Assembly: GCA_031316155.1 (NCBI GenBank)
Contig: JALDRB010000002.1
Location: 186,001 to 250,000 of the forward strand
DNA from: Candidatus Scalindua sp.
GTDB lineage: Bacteria > Planctomycetota > Brocadiia > Brocadiales > Scalinduaceae
Length of the DNA: 64,000 nt
Direction: 5' to 3'
In this document: positions 57,239 through 64,000 of the stretch, piece by piece
How positions within the stretch are numbered: position 1 is the stretch's first letter
Layout: every line of letters begins with the position of its first letter
Notes under the pieces: generated by a model
Database searches by the model: none
The model's input: only the letters and a program-made list of their open reading frames with translations
What the model was told of the DNA's origin: nothing
Made by a program: the position numbers and the translations under genes

Positions 57239-57667
57239 ATGCTTTTTCGACTTATTATACTGTTTACCGTTGTGCCATTAATGGAATTATATCTTTTACT
57301 CCATGTGGGAAAATATTTGGGAGCTTTTCTCACTATCCTGATAGTCGTACTAACAGGTATATTTGGAGGTTTGCTTGCGAGGGGTCAAGGTCTAAGCATT
57401 TATCAAAGCATAAGAAAGGATTTGGAGAGCGGGATAATACCGACGGATGGACTTTTAGAGGGCCTGTTTATTTTAGTTGCTGGCGCATTATTAATAACAC
57501 CGGGACTGGTGACGGATATTGTCGGTTTTCTTCTTATGGTTCCGGTCTTGAGAAAATGGGTACAAAATCATTTGAAGAATAGATTAAAGCGAAATTTTGA
57601 AACCAGACAAATTCACATTTATTCTCACCATCATTCGTCTGATGGAAGGAAAAACAATCGTTTTTGA
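57239..57667 (+). CDS. fxsA: FxsA family membrane protein
   Basis: A 142-residue membrane protein with three hydrophobic segments. The pattern LFRLIILFTVVPLMELYLLL, LTGIFGGLLARGQGL and GALLITPGLVTDIVGFLLMV is the FxsA family signature, and the C-terminus is basic and histidine-rich (HIYSHHHSS). FxsA affects phage F exclusion in E. coli when overexpressed, but its function is unknown. A TAATAGGAGAAGG site precedes the ATG. Confidence 0.85.
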   Translation: MLFRLIILFTVVPLMELYLLLHVGKYLGAFLTILIVVLTGIFGGLLARGQGLSIYQSIRKDLESGIIPTDGLLEGLFILVAGALLITPGLVTDIVGFLLMVPVLRKWVQNHLKNRLKRNFETRQIHIYSHHHSSDGRKNNRF

Positions 57668-57690
57668 GAAGACCTCTTCTTATTTGCAGG

Positions 57691-57719
57691 TATACTAAAA
57701 CCATTACGAGGTGAGTATA
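57691..57719 (+). repeat. Repeat A, copy 9 (minimal, 29 bp)
   Basis: TATACTAAAACC joined directly to ATTACGAGGTGAGTATA. Only the two ends of A remain. Confidence 0.75.
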
Positions 57720-57732
57720 TCTTTTTGCGCCG

Positions 57733-59202
57733 TTACATTCTGGCCAGACGTTCTCTTGGTTCTTCGATTATTGAAAGTGTCTCACTTTCAGGCTCTACTC
57801 CAACTGCGGAAAAAAACTTTTTTCTGACAGCATCAGAGGTAACTTTTAAAAGGGAAGCCTTGTCGTTTGCATCGCCAAGTATGCCAAGATTAATTACACC
57901 AGCTGCCATCGTAGCATGGCCTCCTGAATTTAACTTACCAAAGGCACTTTGCAAAAGGGTTCCCAAATTGATCCTGGTATCTCGGCTTCTTGCCGACAAT
58001 TGAACTTTATCTTCGTTGATACCAAAGATGAGTACGGTGTTAATGCCTTCTAATTGCAGCATCATCTCAGCCGCTTGTGGCAGAGCGTCTCTTTCACTGA
58101 TAAATTCTACAAATGATGCAAGATATGAGCCTCTTATCTCTCTGTTTCGTATCGCCCTTCCGATGATGTCGAGCGTTTCTGAGCTCATAGGGGGAGATTC
58201 TAACTGATTCAAAATATTACCATCAGCTAAAGGTGAAAGATATGATACCGCAACCAAATCGTCAGAAGAGGTGTTTCTGGTAAATTCTCTGGTGTCTGTT
58301 CTGATACCATACAGCAAGGCAGTGGCTAACTGATGGTTTGGCTTGATGTTTAACTGGCGAATGTATTTGGTCATTATAGTAGATGTAGCGCCCAATTTTG
58401 GTTGAATATCGACGAAATCTCCCTTAACCGATTTAAGATCTACAGGGTGATGGTCAAAAACCAGATTGGGTGTTACATCTGCTGGTAAGATGTTATTTTT
58501 AGATGGAATTGAAGCCTCGACTAATGCAATCTTTCCAGCTTTTCTGACGATTTCCATAGCTTCTTCTGTTGTTTTTGCCTCTATCAGGTCCATGTTTAAC
58601 AAATTAACCAATGCTTTATTTTTCTGATGGCTGATAGTCCCGCCATAGTAGATGTTGCTTTCCACATCAAAAAATTTACTGATGTGTTTCAGGGTGAGAC
58701 CAGAGGCTATCGCATCCGGGTCCGGATTGTCCTGTAAAAATATAGCTAAGCCCTTCTTGTTTGATTCTTTTATTGCATTCACTAATGCGAATGCAGATTG
58801 TTTCATCTCGAAACCCTCAAGTTCAGGGAGGATCGCTTGCGCCAGTATTTTGCCGGAATGCAAAATCATATCGGCGCCATTGTCTTTCAAGGTATCAGCT
58901 TCTTTTTGATTAGAGACTTTGACAAGAATAAATTTCTTTGGGAATTTCCTCTTTAATTTTTGAAGCAGTATCAAATTATTTTCTGAATCTCCTGTGAGAA
59001 TCAGGATTACGCTTGCATTAATACAAAAGGGACTGTTTAGGTCAAAATTGTTCATTTCAGCTGTTATTACCTGAACATGTTGATCCTTCCACTTCGACAA
59101 AACTGCTTCATCCCGATCTACTACTACTACCTCTTTTTCCGCTTTCGTTAAGGTTTCAATAACGGCATTCCCGGTTGAGCCACATCCGAAGACAATGTAC
59201 AT
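57733..59202 (-). CDS. TrkA-N / DHH phosphoesterase fusion protein
   Basis: A 489-residue protein. Residues 1 to about 120 form a TrkA-N Rossmann domain (YIVFGCGSTGNAVIETLTKA; VVVDRDEAVLSKW). Then a DHH phosphoesterase domain with FLQDNPDPDAIASGLTLKHI (D-x-D metal site), LVFDHHPVD (the DHH motif), and a DHHA1 end with KLNSGGHATMAAG. DHH/DHHA1 enzymes hydrolyse nanoRNA or cyclic dinucleotides; a TrkA-N domain may sense nucleotide or K+. The fusion suggests cyclic-dinucleotide hydrolysis under ligand control. Function inferred. Confidence 0.85.
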   Translation of the reverse strand: MYIVFGCGSTGNAVIETLTKAEKEVVVVDRDEAVLSKWKDQHVQVITAEMNNFDLNSPFCINASVILILTGDSENNLILLQKLKRKFPKKFILVKVSNQKEADTLKDNGADMILHSGKILAQAILPELEGFEMKQSAFALVNAIKESNKKGLAIFLQDNPDPDAIASGLTLKHISKFFDVESNIYYGGTISHQKNKALVNLLNMDLIEAKTTEEAMEIVRKAGKIALVEASIPSKNNILPADVTPNLVFDHHPVDLKSVKGDFVDIQPKLGATSTIMTKYIRQLNIKPNHQLATALLYGIRTDTREFTRNTSSDDLVAVSYLSPLADGNILNQLESPPMSSETLDIIGRAIRNREIRGSYLASFVEFISERDALPQAAEMMLQLEGINTVLIFGINEDKVQLSARSRDTRINLGTLLQSAFGKLNSGGHATMAAGVINLGILGDANDKASLLKVTSDAVRKKFFSAVGVEPESETLSIIEEPRERLARM

Positions 59203-59510
59203 AAACTTATTTCTCCGTAACGGTTATTTAAATATAAATTTTAGAGAATAGGAAATAGTAATAACTTTCAAGGATGGTTGTTTTTCTGCGTTACTTAGTA
59301 TAAGAGTATGAATAAAGCAAGCCGGTATTCATAATAAAGAAACCTGAATTGCTTAACAGATGAATGGGAAAACGACTTGTATAGAATAAATACTTAACTC
59401 TGATCTCATAGATCAACTCATCTCCGATAAAATAGAGTTGTCGGCAGATCTATCAACAGAAGAAGTATACATTTGGTTTAAAGAGTTGTCAATAGGAAAA
59501 ACCCTGTTGG
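59203..59510. other. Gap, nothing recognised
   Basis: AT-rich, no gene or repeat family of this window matched. Confidence 0.4.
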
Positions 59511-60767
59511 TTACATATGCCTGATAATCGCCTCACCAAATTCTGAACTGCTCAGCAAAGTGGCATTATCGATTAAGCGTTCTAGATCGTAGGTTACCGT
59601 TTTTGCTTGAATGGCAGCCGATACACCTTTAATGATCAGGTCTGCGGCCTCTTGCCATCCTATATGACGTAATAACATTTCGGCTGATAGAATTAATGAT
59701 CCCGGATTAACTTTATTTTGGCCTGCATATTTGGGCGCAGTTCCGTGAGTTGCCTCAAACAGAGCTATTTTATCAGACAAGTTTGCACCGGGTGCAATTC
59801 CAATTCCACCGACTTGGGCTGCCAGGGCATCAGAAATATAATCGCCATTGAGATTCAATGTGGCAATCACATCATATTCTGCAGGACGTAACAGGATTTG
59901 CTGCAGAAATGCATCAGCAATAGAATCTTTAATAATAATTTCTTTGCCTGTTACAGGGTTTTTCAGAGAACACCACGGCCCGCCATCTAACTCCCGGGCA
60001 CCAAATTCCTCTCTGGCAAGATCGTAACCCCATTGTTTAAAAGCGCCTTCGGTAAATTTCATAATATTACCCTTGTGTACCAGAGTTACTGATGCACGGT
60101 CATTATCAATAGCATATTGAATAGCCTTGCGAACAAGACGTTTCGTTCCTTGAGCAGATACCGGTTTGATCCCAATACCGCAGTTTTCTGGGAATCGGAT
60201 CTGGGTGACACTCATTTCATTTTGCAGGAAATCAATAACCCGTTTTACCTCTGTACTATTTGCCTCCCACTCAATCCCGGCATAAATATCTTCAGAATTC
60301 TCACGGAAGATCACCATATTTGTGAGTTCTGGTGTTTTCAGTGGACTCGGCGTGCCGTCGAAATAACGGACTGGCCGTTGACATACATAGAGATCGAGCA
60401 GCTGCCGAAGAGCAACATTTAAAGAGCGAATACCGCCACCCACGGGTGTTGTCAATGGCCCTTTTATAGCAACTTTATATTCTTTCAGCGCCTGAAGAGT
60501 CTCTTCAGGCAACCACACATTTTTCCCATAGATTCGGGTTGATTTCTCACCTGCATAGATTTCCATCCACGCGATTGAACGTTCGTCACCGAATGTTTTC
60601 TCAACCGCAGCGTCTACCACATTACGCATTACCGGAGTGATATCGATACCTATGCCATCGCCTTCGATGAAGCCGATAATTGGATGATGAGGAACGTTCA
60701 GGGAAAGATCTTCATTGACGATGATAGGCTTCCCACCATCCGGAACAGCAATATTTTCATAACTCAT
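59511..60767 (-). CDS. icd: Isocitrate dehydrogenase (NADP+)
   Basis: A 418-residue TCA enzyme converting isocitrate to 2-oxoglutarate. The start [20 protein letters not shown] is typical of the Icd family. Motifs include [40 protein letters not shown] (the substrate and phosphorylation-type Ser region), [40 protein letters not shown], and [17 protein letters not shown] at the NADP site. ATG 60767. Single gene; other TCA genes are absent from the window. Confidence 0.94.
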   Translation of the reverse strand: MSYENIAVPDGGKPIIVNEDLSLNVPHHPIIGFIEGDGIGIDITPVMRNVVDAAVEKTFGDERSIAWMEIYAGEKSTRIYGKNVWLPEETLQALKEYKVAIKGPLTTPVGGGIRSLNVALRQLLDLYVCQRPVRYFDGTPSPLKTPELTNMVIFRENSEDIYAGIEWEANSTEVKRVIDFLQNEMSVTQIRFPENCGIGIKPVSAQGTKRLVRKAIQYAIDNDRASVTLVHKGNIMKFTEGAFKQWGYDLAREEFGARELDGGPWCSLKNPVTGKEIIIKDSIADAFLQQILLRPAEYDVIATLNLNGDYISDALAAQVGGIGIAPGANLSDKIALFEATHGTAPKYAGQNKVNPGSLILSAEMLLRHIGWQEAADLIIKGVSAAIQAKTVTYDLERLIDNATLLSSSEFGEAIIRHM

Positions 60768-60780
60768 AATAGTAGCCTTT

Positions 60781-60834
60781 ACTCTCTAAGCCGAAAATTT
60801 TTTCCTTTTTTGACTGGAAATTGTCAAGTAAGAG
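60781..60834. repeat. Repeat F, partial copy
   Basis: ACTCTCTAAGCCGAAAATT and TTTTGACTGGAAATTG. Resembles the left half of repeat F. Confidence 0.5.
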
Positions 60835-60885
60835 AATAAACAAAATATCCCGATATTTCAACTTTTTTTTCAATCTTGTCAATCT

Positions 60886-60985
60886 TAGTCTAAAGCTGAC
60901 AATTTCTTGCTTTTTTTGACTGGAAATCGACACCTTAGAGACTGTTTAATCACATCTTCAGTGTGGTAAATAAAAATATTTATCT
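60886..60985. repeat. Repeat F, copy 2
   Basis: AGTCTAAAGCTGAC and TCGACACCTTAGAGAC flank TTTTTTTGACTGGAAA, followed by CTTCAGTGTGGTAAA. Matches 41629-41727 with changes. Confidence 0.6.
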
Positions 60986-61030
60986 TTTCTTCATCGTTTA
61001 AAGGGAAAGTTTGAAAACCCTAGGTTTTTA

Positions 61031-61113
61031 TGTTACAACCTGGCCGAACAAGCACAGATATGAAATCTATTTTTTTTGGTCCTCGCTCGGCCAGGGTGGG
61101 TGAAATTTGTTTA
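61031..61113 (+). repeat. Repeat E, copy 2
   Basis: CTGGCCGAACAAGCACAG ... CTCGCTCGGCCAGGGTGG. It ends in the stop codon of the molybdopterin oxidoreductase gene. Confidence 0.7.
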
Positions 61114-63180
61114 CGGTTGTTCATTATTCGCTTTTTCAATTTGAACAAGGTTTGTGTTATACGTTGATCCACCGCCCATGTCTGCCAGCCTGTCCGGCGT
61201 TGTCTGGTTGCTGTTACACCCACCCGGACTTAAGGAATTCCACCATATCCCCTTATTGACGGCAACGCCCTCTTTTATACTGTCTTTGACAGCAGCCCAC
61301 AGCAAACATGCTCCACGTTCATTAAAGACTTTTACGAGATCCCCTGTGCTTATTTTACGTTCTCTTGCATCTTTTGTATTCATTTCTAACGTAGGTCTCT
61401 TCTCTTTATTCCTTGAGTGAGAAATATTGGCAAAGTTGGAATTAAGGAATGATTTTGCCGAGGGAGTAAGAAGATAAACCGGATATTTTTTGTAGAGTTC
61501 TGGTGAACGTAATGGTCCTTCCTCAATTGGGATATGAGCGGGTAGGGGATCGAAACCATTCAATTTCATCTTTTCAGAATAAAATTCTATCTTTCTTGAA
61601 GGGGTCGGGAAACGAAGATCCTTGTAAGGCATATGATACTCATCCGGTAGACTTAAGCGTGCCACACCACCTTCTCTTATACGATCAAGCGTAATCTCTT
61701 TTAGATACTGGCTATTCGTTTCTAATGCGCTGTTTATTATGTCAAATTCAGTGTCTTGAAAGAAGGTATCGTTAAAACCCATTGCTTGTGCCAGCGACTT
61801 GAAGGTGTCAATATTCGATCTGCTTTCACCTAATGGCTCAATTACCGGTTCATTCAGCTGTAGTGACAGGTGGAAGTATGAATAGTGAAGGTCAGTATGT
61901 TCGAATTGGGTTGTAGCAGGCAGGACAATATCGGCATATCGAACCGTATCGGTAAGAATTTGCTCGTGTACAACGGTAAATAGATCTTCACGACAGAGGC
62001 CTTCTATTACCTTTCGTTGATTAAAGAGTACCGCAGCAGGGTTTGCATTGTATATGTAGAGACCGTAAATTTCGGGCTCTGCATGAATGAGAGCTTCACC
62101 CAGTTGGTTCATATTAATCGTTCTTGGAGAGTTCGGGGAGAGATCATTTTTTTCGAGTTTTTCCCAGTTAATGGGGAAAGCCTCACTGGTTGGGTAGAAA
62201 ATGCCTCCTCCCGGATATTTCCATGCGCCTACCAGACCGGGAAGGCAGGAGATTGTCCGTATCATCATCCCTCCATTTGTATGATGCTGCATTCCTGAAC
62301 CTGCATAGATAAAAGATGGATTATGGCTCGCATACATTCTCGCAAATTCTCTGAGAACCTCTTTTTTAACCCCCGATATCTCTTCTACCTTCTCTGGGGG
62401 GTATTCCTGGACTCTTATCGATAATGCTTCAAATCCCTCTGTATGCTTTTCTACAAACTCTTTATCATACAGGGAGTTGTTGATGATTATGTGCATAACT
62501 CCCAGAGCGAGTGCGGCATCGCTTCCCGGTGTCGGTTGAAGAAAGAGATTTGCCATGTCAGCAGATTTCACCTTATATGGGTTTACGACTACATAAGCAG
62601 CACCGTTTCTCCTTGCTTCCTGTATCAGGGGAATCTGGTGGATATTCGTGGAATAGGGATTTGTACCCCATGAAATAATGAGTTTTGATTGTGGAATAGC
62701 GAAAGGATCCGCTCCAAAGGAGGCTCCAAGCGTATATTTGTATCCGATTCTTCCTCCCTTAGAGCATATTGTTCGGTCAAGACGTGATGCGCCGAGACGA
62801 TTAAAGAATCTTTTGCCTGCAACCGTCCCGTTTACTAACCCCAGTGTTCCTGAACCGTTAAAAGGAAGTATTGATTCGGCTCCATATTTTGAAATTATTT
62901 CATGAAATCGTCGAGAGATCGTTTCCGCTGCTTCCTCCCATGTTATCCTTTCAAATTTGGCTGCTCCCTTCTTTCCGACTCTTTTGAGAGGATATAATAG
63001 TCTGTCCTGGCTGTAGACTCTTTCCGGATAATTTGTTACTTTGTCGCAGAGGAAGCCTCTGGTACCAAAATGGTCGGGGTCTCCCTGAACCTTGATAAGT
63101 TTCCCCTTATGAACAGAAGAAATTATTCCACAGGTATCCGGGCAATCGTGAGGGCACACACTTCTTGCTCGTTTCATCAT
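61111..63180 (-). CDS. Molybdopterin-dependent oxidoreductase (DMSO reductase family)
   Basis: A 689-residue protein with an N-terminal [4Fe-4S] site, C9-x3-C13-x3-C17 and C45 (SVCPHDCPDTCG; GFLCDKV). It contains DRTICSKGGRIGYKYTLGAS, where the Cys may coordinate Mo, plus RGGVHQTAIN-free cofactor-binding regions such as GSDAALALGVMHIIINNSLY and the C-terminal MNTKDARERKISTGDLVKVF, typical of MGD-binding domains. No twin-arginine signal, so it is cytoplasmic. Substrate cannot be read; no electron-transfer partner lies beside it. Confidence 0.85.
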   Translation of the reverse strand: MMKRARSVCPHDCPDTCGIISSVHKGKLIKVQGDPDHFGTRGFLCDKVTNYPERVYSQDRLLYPLKRVGKKGAAKFERITWEEAAETISRRFHEIISKYGAESILPFNGSGTLGLVNGTVAGKRFFNRLGASRLDRTICSKGGRIGYKYTLGASFGADPFAIPQSKLIISWGTNPYSTNIHQIPLIQEARRNGAAYVVVNPYKVKSADMANLFLQPTPGSDAALALGVMHIIINNSLYDKEFVEKHTEGFEALSIRVQEYPPEKVEEISGVKKEVLREFARMYASHNPSFIYAGSGMQHHTNGGMMIRTISCLPGLVGAWKYPGGGIFYPTSEAFPINWEKLEKNDLSPNSPRTINMNQLGEALIHAEPEIYGLYIYNANPAAVLFNQRKVIEGLCREDLFTVVHEQILTDTVRYADIVLPATTQFEHTDLHYSYFHLSLQLNEPVIEPLGESRSNIDTFKSLAQAMGFNDTFFQDTEFDIINSALETNSQYLKEITLDRIREGGVARLSLPDEYHMPYKDLRFPTPSRKIEFYSEKMKLNGFDPLPAHIPIEEGPLRSPELYKKYPVYLLTPSAKSFLNSNFANISHSRNKEKRPTLEMNTKDARERKISTGDLVKVFNERGACLLWAAVKDSIKEGVAVNKGIWWNSLSPGGCNSNQTTPDRLADMGGGSTYNTNLVQIEKANNEQP

Positions 63181-63273
63181 CTATTGAAGCATTCGATATT
63201 GCATTGAGAAAAAATAAAGAGTATAAAATAATGAGAGCAATAAATATTGTCAAGAGATGATTTGCATAACATG

Positions 63274-63359
63274 GATAAGCCAGAACCAAACAGCGGTCAT
63301 TAAATAACAAATCTCAATTTACAAAGCCCAAACAAATTTCAAATTACAATGTTCGAATT
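63274..63359 (-). repeat. Repeat C, copy 4 (reverse)
   Basis: AAGCCAGAACCAAACAG, ATCTCAATTTACAAAGCCC, then AAATTACAATGTTCGAAT. Near-exact reverse complement of 34361-34449. Confidence 0.75.
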
Positions 63360-63408
63360 ATTGTGTTTAGAAAATAAGAAAAGTGTGTTTACAAAAGATT
63401 CCGAGGTC

Positions 63409-64000
63409 ATGATCGTTAAAATTATAACATGTTTACTACCGGTTGTTTTCCTGATTGCCCTTGGATGTGCCAATACCGGACCAGTAATTCCCGGTGAGGA
63501 ACTGGAAAAGCTTGAAAGTGAGATTGAGAAACAGGCAACAGAAGTATATATACATGATTGGGCTAAGATTTGGGAGGTGGGTATCAGGATTCTCGACAAC
63601 CTTCCCGATGGAGCCGTAACAAAACGTGCTGTTATCGGTGCCCTGATCGGGGATAATTCAGAAGAGATTGCCGAGCTGTTTCATCTTCCTTCTGATAAGG
63701 GCTGTGTTGTAATAGAGGTTGCTCAAAACAGCATTGCAAAAGACGCAGGTATCAAATCAGGTGATCTTATAAAGGCTGTTAACGGTAATGAGGTGGATGA
63801 TCACGGAGACGTTGTGTTTGAAGCCGGCAAAACCAACACGATTGTTTTAGAAAGAGATGGTCTTAAATTCTCATGTAACGTGAAACCAAAGGAAGCCCCT
63901 TATGTAAGAATTAGTCTTGATCAAACCGGCAATATTAATGCCTATGCAGGGCTAACGGGAATTCAATTTACCTTAGGAATGGTTCATTTTGTTGAAAATG
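63409..64000 (+). CDS. Lipoprotein with PDZ domain (3' truncated by the window)
   Basis: An open frame from the ATG at 63409 to the window edge. It begins MIVKIITCLLPVVFLIALGC, a lipoprotein-type signal with Cys, then a helical region, KGCVVIEVAQNSIAKDAGIK and SGDLIKAVNGNEVDDHGDVV, a PDZ-type fold used to bind C-termini. The residues before the Cys (A-L-G) are only near a lipobox. GAGG lies close to the ATG. Probably an outer- or inner-membrane lipoprotein. Rest not visible. Confidence 0.65.
   Translation, partial: MIVKIITCLLPVVFLIALGCANTGPVIPGEELEKLESEIEKQATEVYIHDWAKIWEVGIRILDNLPDGAVTKRAVIGALIGDNSEEIAELFHLPSDKGCVVIEVAQNSIAKDAGIKSGDLIKAVNGNEVDDHGDVVFEAGKTNTIVLERDGLKFSCNVKPKEAPYVRISLDQTGNINAYAGLTGIQFTLGMVHFVEN

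Overview
The window looks like a chromosomal segment of a Gram-negative, AT-leaning (about 38-40% G+C by eye) bacterium. Planctomycetota of the Brocadiales (anammox) type is my best guess. Supporting points are an outer-membrane/LPS glycan programme (heptose kinase, adenylyltransferase, heptosyltransferase, glucan synthesis pair), a c-type cytochrome remnant, and a GyrA whose quinolone region reads HGEQVVYPT, a form I associate with planctomycetes. No rRNA or marker gene fixes the taxonomy, so this is inference.

Layout. 0-1.1 kb: broken nucleotidyltransferase and a hicBA toxin-antitoxin pair. 1.4-6.1 kb: DUF4239 membrane protein and the opgH/opgG-type periplasmic glucan pair. 6.3-20.7 kb: surface-glycan/LPS block (PHP phosphatase, three methyltransferases, GT4 and GT2 glycosyltransferases, a B12 radical SAM enzyme, waaF-like, rfaE1, rfaE2, and an unusual tandem WaaP-like kinase). 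20.9-27 kb: accessory island on the minus strand (half-ferritin, OsmC, HEPN-like pair, MauJ-like protein with an R-x4-H motif, coiled-coil membrane protein, frameshifted FRG-domain gene). 27.6-35.9 kb: MBL hydrolase, gyrA, MoxR/VWA pair, hybrid sensor and response regulator. 36.4-40.4 kb: Trk/Ktr potassium uptake, trxB, tRNA-Pro. 40.6-64 kb: housekeeping genes (phosphodiesterase-like, DUF362 ferredoxin, mfd, SurA-like PPIase, tyrS, CPBP protease, yjbQ, gcvH, thpR, gltX, argC, fxsA, TrkA-N/DHH fusion, icd, molybdopterin oxidoreductase and the start of a PDZ lipoprotein).

The most striking content is intergenic. At least eight families of short palindromic repeats fill the gaps. Family A (nine copies, TATACT...AGTATA ends) and family B (six copies, three consecutive hairpins) are the best defined. 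Several copies carry smaller GC-rich palindromes nested inside them, and one A copy looks like the recombination product of two nested insertions. Copies sit directly in front of gyrA, an MBL hydrolase, the opgG-like gene, a glycosyltransferase and moxR, and one supplies the stop codon of a methyltransferase. No transposase is present, so these look like non-autonomous elements mobilised from elsewhere.

A second theme is small indels, often in A/T runs, that break conserved genes (an HU/IHF gene, yjbQ, gcvH, thpR, gltX, mfd, the FRG gene). Because gltX and mfd are core genes, sequencing or assembly error is at least as likely as real decay, and those loci should be re-read before biological conclusions are drawn.
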